Origin: Solirubrobacter soli DSM 22325
Lineage (GTDB): Bacteria; Actinomycetota; Thermoleophilia; Solirubrobacterales; Solirubrobacteraceae
DNA: 64,000 bases
Assembly (NCBI RefSeq): GCF_000423665.1
Contig: NZ_KE384070.1
Span: 408,669 to 472,668, forward strand
Direction: 5' to 3'
Shown here: positions 8,969 through 17,389 of the stretch, piece by piece
Position numbering within the stretch: the first letter of the stretch is position 1
How the letters are laid out: each line of letters begins with the position of its first letter
Made by a program: the position numbers and the translations under genes
The notes under the pieces: generated by a model
Seen by the model: only the letters and a program-made list of their open reading frames with translations
Databases searched by the model: none
Told to the model about the DNA's origin: nothing

Positions 8969-11554
8969 CGCCCGCTCGGCCTCGCGGGCCCAGTTGGCGA
9001 AGCCCCAGCGCTCGGCGATCGCGACCGCCTCCTCGAGGTGCGCGCGGGCCTGATCGGACTCGCCGAGCGCGGCGCGGGCGCGGCCGAGGCAGGTGAGCGC
9101 GCCCGCGATGCCGCGCGAGTCCTCGCGCCGGCGCAGGTCGGCGAGCGCGTGGGCGGCGGTCTCGGCCGCGGCGTCGGGGCGGCGCTGGGCGAGCTGGACG
9201 CGGGCGAGCTCGATCAGCGTGAAGCCCGCGTAGCGCGTCCCGCGCATCCGCCGCATCGCGTCGTGAGCGCGGACGAGCAACGCCTCGGCCTCGTCGAGCT
9301 CGCCCCGTTCGAGGAGCAGGCAGCCGAGGCACTGGTCGGCGAAGATCACGCCCTCCTCCAACCGCGGGATGGTCGAGAAGATCGCGCGCGAGCGCTCGAT
9401 CGCGACCCGCGCGTCGTCGAGCCGGCCGGCGGCGATCAGGGCTTGGGCGCTGTTGGCCAGGGCCTGGCCGAGGTCGTCGCCGCCGACTCGCTCGCACACG
9501 GCGACGGCCTCGTCGGTGATCGCGACCGCGTCCGCGGTCGCCGCGCCGGTCGCCATCCAGGAGCGCGTGACGAGCGCGTGCGGCCACCACGGGCTGTGCG
9601 GGCCGGACAGCGCGAGCGCGCGCTCGATCAGCTCGCGCCCGTGGGCGACGAAGCCGGTGCGGTACCAGTACCAGCCCATCGTCGCGGCGAAGCGCAGGGC
9701 GCCCTCACTGTCGCCGGTGTCGAGCGACCAGCGCAGCGCGGCGTCGAAGTTCTCGTGCTCGAGCCGGCTGCGCGGGAGCCACTCGGGGAGCCCAGGGCCG
9801 AGCATCTGCAGCTCGACGACCTCGGCGAGCTCCTGGTAGACGTCGCGGTGGCGGCGGGCGGCGTCCTCGTGGTCGCCGGACTCGTGCAGGCGGGCGAGCG
9901 CGAACGCCCGCACGGTCTGTAGGAGCCGGTAGCGGCCTGACTCCGCCGTGACGAGCGATGCATCCAGGAGCGCGCCGATGTCACCCACGACGGCGTGCGC
10001 CTGCTCCGCCGCGAAGCTGCCGGGGAAGACCGCGAGCCGCCGCAGGACGTCCTGCTGCTCCGGGGGCAGGAGGTCGTAGCTCCAGCCGATCGCGGCCTCG
10101 AGCGTGCGCTGCCGCCGCGGCGTCAGCCGCTGCTCGTCGCCGGGCATCGTGAGCCGCTCGCGCAGCGCGGCGGCGAGGTCCGCGGGCGCCGTCGAGCGCA
10201 GCGCCGCGGCCGCGAGCTCGATCGCCAGCGGCAGGCCGTCGAGGCAGCCGACGAGCTCGCGGAGGTCGTCGGGCTCGACCGCGACCGTAGAGCGCTCGGC
10301 GAAGAGCCGCTCGGCGACCGGCGGGCGCAGCCCGGCCAGCGGCTGCACGCGCTCGCCGGCGACGCGCAGGGACTCACGGCTCGTGCTCAGGATCCGGACG
10401 TCGGGGTCGCGGTCGAGCACGTGCGCCGCGAGGCCCGCGACCTCGGGCACCGCGTGCTCGCAGTTGTCGAGGACGAGGAGCGAGCGCGCCTCGCGCAGCC
10501 GCGCCACGACGAGGTCGGCGGCGGCGCGCCCCGGCACCTCCGGGACCGCCAGCGAGCGCGCCACCGCGGCCACGACCCGCCCCGCGGCGATCGATCCTAG
10601 ATCGACCCACCAGACGCGCGCGTCGCCGATGCCGGCGGCCGTCTCGGCGGCCAGGCGGGTCTTGCCGACGCCCGCGGCACCGACGAGCGAGACGAGGCGC
10701 TCGCCGCGCAGCAGCTCCCGCAAGGCAGTGAGCTCGTCGCCGCGGCCGAGGAAGCTCGTCTCGTAGCGCGGCAACGCCGGCGCGCGCGGCGCGGGCAGGT
10801 CGAGCGCGCGGTCCTGGAGCAGGATCATCCGCTCCAGCCCGCGCAGCTGTGGGCCGGGCGCGAGCCCGTACTCGTCCGCCAGCGCGCGGTGCGCCGTGTG
10901 GTAGGCCTCGAGCGCCTCGGTCTGGCGGCCGGAGCGGTAGAGGGCGACCATCAGCTGGCCGCACGTGCGCTCGCGTCGCCGGTCGGCGGCCACGGCCGCG
11001 CGCAGCTCGCTCACCAGCTCGCGATGGCGCCCGAGCGCGAGCCGCGCCTCGACGAGCTCCTCCGCGGCGACCGCGCGCAGCTCCTCGAGGCGGCCGCGTT
11101 CGATCCTCGCGAGGTCGTCCTCGTCGAGCTCGGCGAACGGCGTCCCGCGGAAGAGCTCGAGCGCCTCGCGCAGCAGCGCCTCGGCGGTCGCCGGCTTGCC
11201 GCCCTCGAACGCGGCGCGGCCGGCGGCGAGCAGCGCCTCGAAGCGGTCGGCGTCGACGGCGTGGCCGCCGACCTGCAGCTCGTAGCCCTGGCGGCGGGTC
11301 AAGAGCGGCGAGTCCTCGGCCGGGCCGAGCGGCTCGGCCCGCAGCCGGAACACGTACGTGCGCAGGACCTGAAGCGCGTTGGCGGGCGCACGCGCGGGCC
11401 ACAGGACGTCGAGCATTCGCGCCGTCGAGACCACCTCGTTGCGATGCAGCAACAGCAGCGCCAGCAGCGCGCGCTGCTGCGGACTGCCCAGAGCCAGCTC
11501 GACACCGTTGCGCCATGCCGAGACGGGCCCCAGGAGTCCGAACGCGAGCGTCAT
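8924..11554 (-). CDS. BTAD/AfsR-type transcriptional regulator with NB-ARC ATPase and TPR repeats
   Basis: 876-residue cytoplasmic activator of the AfsR/SARP class. Order: OmpR-like winged helix (residues 1-95, FGLLGPVSAWRNG to YVFRLRAEPLG), bacterial transcriptional activation domain (about 100-245), NB-ARC/AAA nucleotide-binding domain with Walker A GAAGVGKTR near residue 290 and a LLVLDNCEH Walker B, then helical TPR-like repeats (about 640-870). Family members bind direct repeats and activate secondary metabolism or exoenzyme genes after ATP-dependent switching. The first gene of a three-gene minus-strand set would be the SDR; this gene's ATG overlaps the lactonase stop by 4 bp. The targets are unknown; the neighbouring protease genes are candidates by position only. 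Confidence 0.92.
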   Translation of the reverse strand: MTLAFGLLGPVSAWRNGVELALGSPQQRALLALLLLHRNEVVSTARMLDVLWPARAPANALQVLRTYVFRLRAEPLGPAEDSPLLTRRQGYELQVGGHAVDADRFEALLAAGRAAFEGGKPATAEALLREALELFRGTPFAELDEDDLARIERGRLEELRAVAAEELVEARLALGRHRELVSELRAAVAADRRRERTCGQLMVALYRSGRQTEALEAYHTAHRALADEYGLAPGPQLRGLERMILLQDRALDLPAPRAPALPRYETSFLGRGDELTALRELLRGERLVSLVGAAGVGKTRLAAETAAGIGDARVWWVDLGSIAAGRVVAAVARSLAVPEVPGRAAADLVVARLREARSLLVLDNCEHAVPEVAGLAAHVLDRDPDVRILSTSRESLRVAGERVQPLAGLRPPVAERLFAERSTVAVEPDDLRELVGCLDGLPLAIELAAAALRSTAPADLAAALRERLTMPGDEQRLTPRRQRTLEAAIGWSYDLLPPEQQDVLRRLAVFPGSFAAEQAHAVVGDIGALLDASLVTAESGRYRLLQTVRAFALARLHESGDHEDAARRHRDVYQELAEVVELQMLGPGLPEWLPRSRLEHENFDAALRWSLDTGDSEGALRFAATMGWYWYRTGFVAHGRELIERALALSGPHSPWWPHALVTRSWMATGAATADAVAITDEAVAVCERVGGDDLGQALANSAQALIAAGRLDDARVAIERSRAIFSTIPRLEEGVIFADQCLGCLLLERGELDEAEALLVRAHDAMRRMRGTRYAGFTLIELARVQLAQRRPDAAAETAAHALADLRRREDSRGIAGALTCLGRARAALGESDQARAHLEEAVAIAERWGFANWAREAERALATEVDVAGQEPAL

Positions 11555-12453
11555 GGCAGGCCCGCGTGCGGCACGTCCACGGTCGTCGTGAGCAGCACGG
11601 ACTCGTGGTTGGCCGAGCGCGCCTCGTGGTTGAAGTCCGGCGAGGCGCAGATCAGCAGCGTGCGCCCGTCGTCACCGCCGAGCATGCAGGCGAAGCAGTC
11701 CAGGCCCGCCGGCATCGCGATCTCCTCCACCACCTCGCCGCCGGGCGCGATCCGCAGGCAGCGCGCGGTCACCTCGTCCGCCGACCAGATGTGACCTTCG
11801 GCGTCGAGCGTGCAGCCGTCAGGGCCGAACTTCAGCTGCCCGAGCGTCTCCAGCAGCGGCCCGAACTCCGGCGCGGGGGCGAGCTGCGCCCACACGCGGC
11901 GGTCGGTCAGCGAGCCGTCCTCTTCAATCGTGAACGCGGTGTAGCGGGCGGCCGCGGTCTCGCCGACGATCAGCGTGCGGTGATCCGGCGTGATCACCGA
12001 GCCGTTGGGGAAGCGCATGTCCTCGGCGGCCACGGTGACCGTGCCGTCGGGGTCGACCCGGAGGAGCACCGTGGTCCGCGGATCCGCGAGGGCGTCGAGG
12101 TCGAAGCCGAAGTTCCCGGCGTACGCCCGGCCGTGGCGGTCGACGACCATGTCGTTGAGGTTCCCGCCGCAGTAGGCGCTCACGTCCGCGTGGAGCTCGG
12201 CGCCCGTCTCCGGCGTCCAGCGCAGGATCCTCTTGTCGAGCATCGAGATGACCAGCAGCGACCCGTCCGGCATCCACCCGAGCCCGGACGGGCGGCCTTC
12301 GACATCGAGGACGTGCCGCTCGTCGCCCCCGGTGCCGACGCTGATCACGCGGTGGCGGAAGAAGTCCGACACCCACCAGCGACCCTCATGCCATCGCGGT
12401 GATTCGAAGAACGCGCCACCCTCGAGCAGCGTCGCCAGCTCACGTTCGGCCAT
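11551..12453 (-). CDS. SMP-30/gluconolactonase/LRE-family protein
   Basis: 300-residue six-bladed propeller hydrolase of the SMP-30/gluconolactonase family. The N-terminal ESPRWHEGRWWVSDF segment carries the first metal-ligand Glu. NLNDMVVDRHGRAYAGN carries the central Asn/Asp ligands, and SADEVTARCLR the last blade ligand region. Such enzymes open sugar or other lactones using one divalent cation. It overlaps the downstream BTAD regulator by 4 bp and the upstream SDR by 14 bp, so the three genes are probably translated from one message. The substrate is not determined; a sugar lactone fits the sugar-oriented neighbourhood. Confidence 0.85.
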   Translation of the reverse strand: MAERELATLLEGGAFFESPRWHEGRWWVSDFFRHRVISVGTGGDERHVLDVEGRPSGLGWMPDGSLLVISMLDKRILRWTPETGAELHADVSAYCGGNLNDMVVDRHGRAYAGNFGFDLDALADPRTTVLLRVDPDGTVTVAAEDMRFPNGSVITPDHRTLIVGETAAARYTAFTIEEDGSLTDRRVWAQLAPAPEFGPLLETLGQLKFGPDGCTLDAEGHIWSADEVTARCLRIAPGGEVVEEIAMPAGLDCFACMLGGDDGRTLLICASPDFNHEARSANHESVLLTTTVDVPHAGLP

Positions 12454-13249
12454 CCGCGTGTTCTACTCCCCACGGCAGCACCTCGCCGAACTGGACCAGC
12501 TCCCCGTGGAACGCGGGGTCGAACGTGGGGGCGAGGACGAGGTCGAGCGGCCAGGCTGCCGCCTCCTCCGGCGTCTGCGCTGTGCTCATGTCGGCGAACC
12601 ACGGGCGCGAGGCGTCGGTGTCGATCAGCCCCGGGCAGAGCGCCATGACGAGCTTGCCCTCCTCGCGATGGGCGCGTGCGTAGGCCCGCACCGCGGCGAC
12701 CTGCGCGACCTTCGACGGGATGTTCAGCCAGTCGCCGAAGCCCTCGTCGCGGTGCGCGTGGACCGCGGCGCGCCACTCCTCGACGAGCCCGTCGACCGCG
12801 TCGAGGTCGTCGAGCTGCGCGAACCGCGGGCGCACGCGTGGGTCGAGCCGGTCGAGCGTGCCGAGCGCGCTGGCGACGACGATCAGGCGCCCGCCGGGGC
12901 GCAGCCGTGGGCCGAACGCGCGCAGGATGTTCGTGGTGGCGAGGTTGCTGGTCTCGGCGACGGCATCGACCTCGGTGGCCGGATCGGCCTCCGGCGACAC
13001 GCGCGCCGTGGCGTTGGAGAAGAGGATGTCGATCGCGCCGAGCTCCTCGGCGAGCGCGGCGATGGCGTGCGGGTCGCGGACGTCGAGCACGCGCGGCTCG
13101 ACGCCGCCGATCTCCTGGGCGGCGGCTTCGACGCGCCGCCGGTCACGGCCGGTGAGCAGGACACGGTCCTCGGGGTGCATGCGGGCGGCCAGGCCGGCGA
13201 CGAGAGCACGGCCGAGGCCTTGGTTGGCACCGGTGACGAGAGCGATCAT
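12440..13249 (-). CDS. Short-chain dehydrogenase/reductase family protein, catalytic Tyr not conserved
   Basis: 269 residues with an N-terminal Rossmann fold: TGANQGLGR nucleotide-binding motif, NATA at the end of beta4, and the PG motif (LCPGLIDTD). The position where SDRs have YxxxK reads NIPSK: the Lys is present but the Tyr is replaced by Asn. The preceding Ser is recognisable in VVASALG. The nearest familiar layout is carbonyl-reductase-like SDRs. Loss of the Tyr would normally abolish hydride-transfer chemistry, so it may be a binding or regulatory paralogue. It is divergent from the LysR gene across 71 bp, the classic arrangement for a LysR target. Confidence 0.85.
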   Translation of the reverse strand: MIALVTGANQGLGRALVAGLAARMHPEDRVLLTGRDRRRVEAAAQEIGGVEPRVLDVRDPHAIAALAEELGAIDILFSNATARVSPEADPATEVDAVAETSNLATTNILRAFGPRLRPGGRLIVVASALGTLDRLDPRVRPRFAQLDDLDAVDGLVEEWRAAVHAHRDEGFGDWLNIPSKVAQVAAVRAYARAHREEGKLVMALCPGLIDTDASRPWFADMSTAQTPEEAAAWPLDLVLAPTFDPAFHGELVQFGEVLPWGVEHADGRT

Positions 13250-13305
13250 GCCCGCTCACGCTAGGCCGGTCGTGGCATGCGTTCCGCGAGAATGACGCAC
13301 AGTTA

Positions 13306-13324
13306 CCATGCGTCGAACGCATGG
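13306..13324. promoter_or_regulatory. Palindrome over the LysR start codon
   Basis: CCATGCGT (13306-13313), CGA, ACGCATGG (13317-13324): a perfect 8-bp inverted repeat whose right arm contains the ATG of the LysR gene. A second, looser pair TGCGT...ACGCA lies at about 13278-13299. The pair of sites between divergent SDR and LysR genes suggests autoregulation by the LysR protein. Confidence 0.5.
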
Positions 13325-14214
13325 ATTTCTCGCCGACCGGGCTACGGGTGTTGCGCGAGGTCGCGCAGGCGGGGTCGTTCTCGGCCGCGGCGCTGAACCT
13401 CGGGTATACGCAGTCGGCGGTGTCGCGGCAGGTCGCCGCGCTCGAGGCCGTCGCCGGCCGCCGGCTGTTCGAGCGCAGCCGTTCCGGGGTGAAGCTGACG
13501 CCCGCGGGCGCGCGGCTGCTCCCGCGTGCCGTGCGGGTGCTCGAGGAACTCGAAGCGGCCCGCCGCGAAGCCGCCGGTGACGCCCCGGCAACAGGCCCGG
13601 TCCGGCTCGGCGCGTTCGCGTCGGCCGTCGCCGGCATCATCCCGCGCGCGCTCGCCGCGTCCGGCCTGCACGTGACCGTCCGCGAAGGCACCACGCCCCA
13701 GCTGGTACGTGCGTTGCGCGCCGGAACGCTGGACCTCGCGCTGCTCGCGCAAATGCCGCCGTTCCGCCCGCCGGACGGTGAGTCGCCGCCGCTCGAGCTG
13801 ACGACTTTGTCGGAGCGCGAGCTGGTGCTGGCGGTGCCGGCGACGCACCCGTTCGCCGGTCTGGGTGCCGTCGAGGTCGACGCACTCCACGGGCAGGTGT
13901 GGATCGCGAGCCCCGGCGACTCCCTGCTCGGCGTCTGGCCGGGCCTGACCGAGCGCCCGGACATCCGCTACGTGGTCCGCGACTGGCACGCCAAGCTCGA
14001 GATCGTCGCCGCCGGGCTCGCGATCACCACGCTCGCCTCGGTCCTCATCGGCACCTTGCCCGAAGGCGTGGCGACCGTCGCCGTCCGCGGCGAGCCACAG
14101 GAGACGCGGCGGCTGGTGCTCGCCCGCCTCCCGGGCCCGCTCGACGGCGCGGTCGCGCGCATGGTCGACGCGCTGTTGACGGAGGCGTCCGCGCTGCCGA
14201 TACAGGACGCGTGA
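13321..14214 (+). CDS. LysR-family transcriptional regulator
   Basis: 297 residues. The N-terminal winged helix (MDFSPTGLRVLREVAQAGSF, then SAVSRQVAALEAVAGRRLFE) is followed by a linker helix and a periplasmic-binding-like effector domain (VRLGAFASAVAGIIPRAL onward). It probably controls the divergent SDR/SMP-30/BTAD set. No Shine-Dalgarno sequence is obvious and the operator-like palindrome covers the start, so the transcript may be leaderless. The downstream signal peptidase gene starts inside its stop codon (GTGA), implying translational coupling. Confidence 0.92.
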   Translation: MDFSPTGLRVLREVAQAGSFSAAALNLGYTQSAVSRQVAALEAVAGRRLFERSRSGVKLTPAGARLLPRAVRVLEELEAARREAAGDAPATGPVRLGAFASAVAGIIPRALAASGLHVTVREGTTPQLVRALRAGTLDLALLAQMPPFRPPDGESPPLELTTLSERELVLAVPATHPFAGLGAVEVDALHGQVWIASPGDSLLGVWPGLTERPDIRYVVRDWHAKLEIVAAGLAITTLASVLIGTLPEGVATVAVRGEPQETRRLVLARLPGPLDGAVARMVDALLTEASALPIQDA

Positions 14215-14774
14215 ACCTGCTGACGATCGCCGCGGCCACCGCCGCGCTTGCCGTATCGCCGCACACCAAGGTGCTCTCCGTGACGAACGGGAGCATGGCG
14301 CCGACGTTGCATCCCGGCGACCACATCCTCGCCGGCTACGACGCGTTCGAGCCGCAGCTGTTGGACATCGTCGTCTTTCACCCACCGCTCGCGGCCGCGG
14401 ACGATTCGCTGGACGACGCGTGCGGCGACCGCTCCCGCCACAGCGACGCGATGTGCGCCAAGGCCCAGCCGGGCCTGTCGCGGCAGTTGTGGCTCAAGCG
14501 CATCGTGGGGCTGCCGGGCGATCGCCTCAAGCTCCGCAACGGCCGGCTGTGGCGCAACGGTCGGACCGTCGACGAGCCGTTCATCACCCCGTGCGACGGC
14601 GATTGCGACTTCCCGCGCACGATCGTGGTGCCGAGGGGCCGCTACATGCTCATGGGTGACAATCGCGGCCTGTCGTATGACAGCCGCGACTGGGGGCCCG
14701 TGCCGAAGTCGGCGCTGGTGGCGCGGGCCGACGAGTGCGACCCGCAGCCAGCCGTGGGGTGTCCTCCGCGCTAG
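14211..14774 (+). CDS. Signal peptidase I (S26)
   Basis: 187 residues from GTG 14211, overlapping the LysR stop by 4 bp. It cleaves signal peptides at the outer face of the membrane. Catalytic Ser28 sits in NGSMAPTLHPGD and the general-base Lys96 in LKRIVGLPGDRL; the box E motif GDNRGLSYDSRDWGPV follows. The N-terminal hydrophobic segment (LLTIAAATAALAVS) is short for a transmembrane anchor. A Cys-containing insertion of about 30 residues (DDACGDRSRHSDAMCAKAQ) lies between the Ser and Lys motifs. The surrounding density of secreted proteases suggests a dedicated or auxiliary peptidase. The stop overlaps the stop of the convergent small gene. Confidence 0.9.
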   Translation: MNLLTIAAATAALAVSPHTKVLSVTNGSMAPTLHPGDHILAGYDAFEPQLLDIVVFHPPLAAADDSLDDACGDRSRHSDAMCAKAQPGLSRQLWLKRIVGLPGDRLKLRNGRLWRNGRTVDEPFITPCDGDCDFPRTIVVPRGRYMLMGDNRGLSYDSRDWGPVPKSALVARADECDPQPAVGCPPR

Positions 14775-15148
14775 CCCTGGTCGAGCGCGACCGCGACGTC
14801 GCGGTGCGCGAAGACGACCGCTGGGTGGTCCTGTAGTGCTTGCAGATAGCGGCGGCCGAACGCGCTCTCGGCGTCGGGCGGGCACACGAGCCCGCGCGCC
14901 TCGTCGAGCGCCGCGTCGATCGCGGCCGTGTCCTCGTCGGCGCGCGCCTGGTCGAGCCGGGCGATCGTCTCGGAGAGCTGGGTGAGCCAGCTGAAGCGCA
15001 GGTCCTGCGCCGCGGCCTGCAGCAGTTCGGCCGCTGTCATGCGGCCGCCGAAGCGCTCGGCCTGGACGCGCTGGGCTTGCAGCAGCTGCCGGTGCAGCTC
15101 GAGCAGGGCCGTGCGCGCGTGTGTCGTGTCGATCCCTGTGGTGGTCAT
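14771..15148 (-). CDS. Hypothetical helical protein
   Basis: 125 residues from ATG 15148 (MTTTGIDTTHARTALLELHR). Predicted almost entirely alpha-helical, with heptad-like Leu/Ala spacing (LLELHRQLLQAQRVQAERFG, LTQLSETIARLDQARADED) and no membrane segment or cysteine motif except one Cys in GLVCPPD. I do not recognise a family. It is convergent with the signal peptidase (stops overlap) and divergent from the sedolisin across 75 bp. It reads as a real gene because its codon pattern and start placement fit; the longer open frame upstream of 15148 is antisense to the sedolisin. Confidence 0.65.
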   Translation of the reverse strand: MTTTGIDTTHARTALLELHRQLLQAQRVQAERFGGRMTAAELLQAAAQDLRFSWLTQLSETIARLDQARADEDTAAIDAALDEARGLVCPPDAESAFGRRYLQALQDHPAVVFAHRDVAVALDQG

Positions 15149-15223
15149 ACCAACAGTGTAGTTGATCGTGCAAGTACAAGTCCTGTTCAATGAGGTTTCA
15201 TTTGCTGAGCGTTGCATCGCCCC

Positions 15224-16741
15224 ATGACCACCCCACGCATGGCAGTCAAGGGCAGCGCGCGGCCCCCGGTCCCCGGTGCGCAGCGGATCGGTGACGTCGA
15301 TGGCGCGAGGCGCGCCGAGGTCACCGTCACGCTCCCCGCCCGCGCGACGCCGGACCCGGAGGAGCGTGTCTCGCGCGCCGAGTTCGCCGAGCGCTACGGC
15401 GCCGACCCGGCCGCGATCGAGCGCCTGGAGACCTTCGCGGGCGAGCATCAGCTCGACGTCGTCTCGGCCGATCCGGCTCGCCGGTCGGTCGTGCTCGCCG
15501 GGACGCTCGACGACCTCGCCGCGGCGTTCGGGACGAGCTTCGCGCTCTACGAGCATCCGAAGCTCGGCGTGTTCCGCGGCCGCACGGGCGAGCTCAGCGT
15601 GCCGGACCACGTGGCACCGGCGATCGAGAGCGTGCTCGGCCTGGACGACCGGCCCGCGGCGCAGCCGCACTTCCGCAAGCTCAACGCGGGCGGCGCGCGC
15701 GCGTACAAGCCCGCGGAGCTCGCTCACCTGTACGGCTTCCCGACCGACACGATCGGCACCGGCCAGACCGTGGCCATCATCGAGCTCGGCGGCGGGTTCC
15801 GCACGAGCGACCTGACCACGTACTGGACCGAGATGGGCGTCACCCCGCACCCGAAGGTGGTCGCGGTCAGCGTCGACGGCGCCGGCAACCACCCGGACGG
15901 CCCGAACGGCGCCGACGGCGAGGTGATGCTCGACATCGAGGTCGTCGGCTCGGTCGCGCCGGGCGCGCGGATCGCGGTCTACTTCGCCCCGAACACCACC
16001 CGCGGGTTCCTCGACGCGATCACCGCGGCCGTGCACGACAAGGTCCGCAAGCCCTCGATCGTGTCGATCTCCTGGGGGCAGGCGGAGGACGCGCCCGGCG
16101 GGTGGACCGACCAGGCCCGCCGCGCCTATGACCGGGCGTTCCAGGACGCGGCCGCGCTCGGCGTCACGATCTGCGTGGCGGCGGGCGACGACGGCTCGGC
16201 CGACGGCGTCACAGACGGCAAGTCGCACGTCGACTTCCCCGCCGCGAGCCCGTGGGTGCTCGCGTGCGGCGGCACGCGCCTGGAGTCCGACGCGAACACG
16301 ATCACCGCCGAGGTGACCTGGCACGAGCAGGGCCACGGCGCGACCGGCGGCGGCGTCTCGCTGTTCTTCGCGGTCCCCGCCTACCAGGCCGGCGCCCACG
16401 TCGACAAGCAGGCCGACACCAAGCACGCCGGCCGCGGCGTCCCCGACGTCGCCGGCGACGCCGACCCGCTCACCGGCTACCGCGTCCGCGTCGACGGGCA
16501 GGAGATGGTGATCGGCGGCACCAGCGCGGTGGCACCGCTCTACGCCGGCCTGATCGCGCTGATCAACGCCAAGCTCGGCCGCCAGGCGGGCTTCGTGAAC
16601 CCGAAGCTCTACGCCCACGGCGCCCTGCGCGACATCGTCTCCGGCGACAACGGCGCCTACAAGGCGCGCCCCGGCTGGGACGCGTGCACCGGCCTCGGCA
16701 GCCCGGACGGAGCCCAGGTGCTCGCGGCGCTCAGCGCGTGA
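15224..16741 (+). CDS. Sedolisin-type acid protease (S53) with pro-kumamolisin domain
   Basis: 505 residues. The N-terminal prodomain (about 25-150; RRAEVTVTLPAR to VLAGTLDDLAAAFG) is the pro-kumamolisin activation domain. The subtilisin-fold catalytic domain follows, with the sedolisin Glu233/Asp237 pair (GEVMLDIEV), the oxyanion Asp in AAGDDGSAD and Ser434 in GGTSAVAPLYAGL. No signal peptide is evident at ATG 15224, nor from the in-frame start at 15212; several kumamolisin-like enzymes share this lack of a recognisable export signal. S53 enzymes are active at acidic pH. Ca-binding Asp residues are expected near the C-terminus (LRDIVSGDNGAYKARPGWD). Confidence 0.92.
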   Translation: MTTPRMAVKGSARPPVPGAQRIGDVDGARRAEVTVTLPARATPDPEERVSRAEFAERYGADPAAIERLETFAGEHQLDVVSADPARRSVVLAGTLDDLAAAFGTSFALYEHPKLGVFRGRTGELSVPDHVAPAIESVLGLDDRPAAQPHFRKLNAGGARAYKPAELAHLYGFPTDTIGTGQTVAIIELGGGFRTSDLTTYWTEMGVTPHPKVVAVSVDGAGNHPDGPNGADGEVMLDIEVVGSVAPGARIAVYFAPNTTRGFLDAITAAVHDKVRKPSIVSISWGQAEDAPGGWTDQARRAYDRAFQDAAALGVTICVAAGDDGSADGVTDGKSHVDFPAASPWVLACGGTRLESDANTITAEVTWHEQGHGATGGGVSLFFAVPAYQAGAHVDKQADTKHAGRGVPDVAGDADPLTGYRVRVDGQEMVIGGTSAVAPLYAGLIALINAKLGRQAGFVNPKLYAHGALRDIVSGDNGAYKARPGWDACTGLGSPDGAQVLAALSA

Positions 16742-16789
16742 CGCGTATGGACGGATAGTGCATTTCCCCTCACCGATGGGCGGCCTACG

Positions 16790-17389
16790 GTGCGCGGCGT
16801 GTTCTCCACACGCACGCGCATCGTCGGGCTGGGCATCTGCGTGCTCTGGATCCTGTTCTTCACCGGCCGCTTTCAGCCGTTCGCCAGGCCCGCGCCGCCC
16901 CCGCCGCCGCGCGCGACCGTCCCGCAGTATCTGCCGTGGGCGAGTGGGACGACCGCGCGCGTCAATCAGGGGAACGGCGGGTCGTTCAGCCATTTCAACG
17001 AGTGGAACCGCTACGCGTGGGACTTCGGGCTCCCGCTCGGCACGCCGCTCTATGCCGGAGTCGCGGGGACCGTCGAGATCGCCGCGGACGGCTGCGCGTT
17101 CACGCGGCCGACCTGCAACACGAACTACGGGAACACGGTCGCGATCCGCGCGGCCGACGGGACGTGCGCCCGATTCGCGCACCTGAACACCGTCGCCGTC
17201 TTCCCAGGGCAGACCGTGGCCGTCGGCACCAAGGTCGGCACCGTGGGTTCGACCGGTCACTCGACCGGGCCGCACCTGCACTACCTACGTGAGATCTGCG
17301 GCACGGGCGTCGCCCTGCCGTCGAGCTTCGTCGAGGCCGGGGTCCCGCGGCAGGGCGCCGATGTAACGTCGGCGCTCCCGCCCGGCTAA
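16790..17389 (+). CDS. Membrane-anchored M23 (LytM-type) peptidase
   Basis: 199 residues: one N-terminal transmembrane helix (RIVGLGICVLWILFFTGRF), a proline-rich spacer and a lysostaphin-type domain. The zinc site is recognisable as His/Asp in SHFNEWNRYAWDFGLP and the HLHY motif near the C-terminus, with the AHLN segment carrying a catalytic His. These enzymes cut peptide cross-links in peptidoglycan, or act as degenerate activators of amidases; here the ligands look intact. Cysteines (CAFTRPTC, TCARF, EIC) suggest disulfides outside the membrane. Start GTG 16790 is used; GTG 16799 is an alternative. The stop overlaps the convergent DeoR stop. Confidence 0.88.
   Translation: MRGVFSTRTRIVGLGICVLWILFFTGRFQPFARPAPPPPPRATVPQYLPWASGTTARVNQGNGGSFSHFNEWNRYAWDFGLPLGTPLYAGVAGTVEIAADGCAFTRPTCNTNYGNTVAIRAADGTCARFAHLNTVAVFPGQTVAVGTKVGTVGSTGHSTGPHLHYLREICGTGVALPSSFVEAGVPRQGADVTSALPPG

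Noticed and set aside
14771..17281. 836-codon minus-strand frame
   Set aside because: Only its last 125 codons (from ATG 15148) look like a gene; the remainder is antisense to the S53 and M23 peptidase genes.
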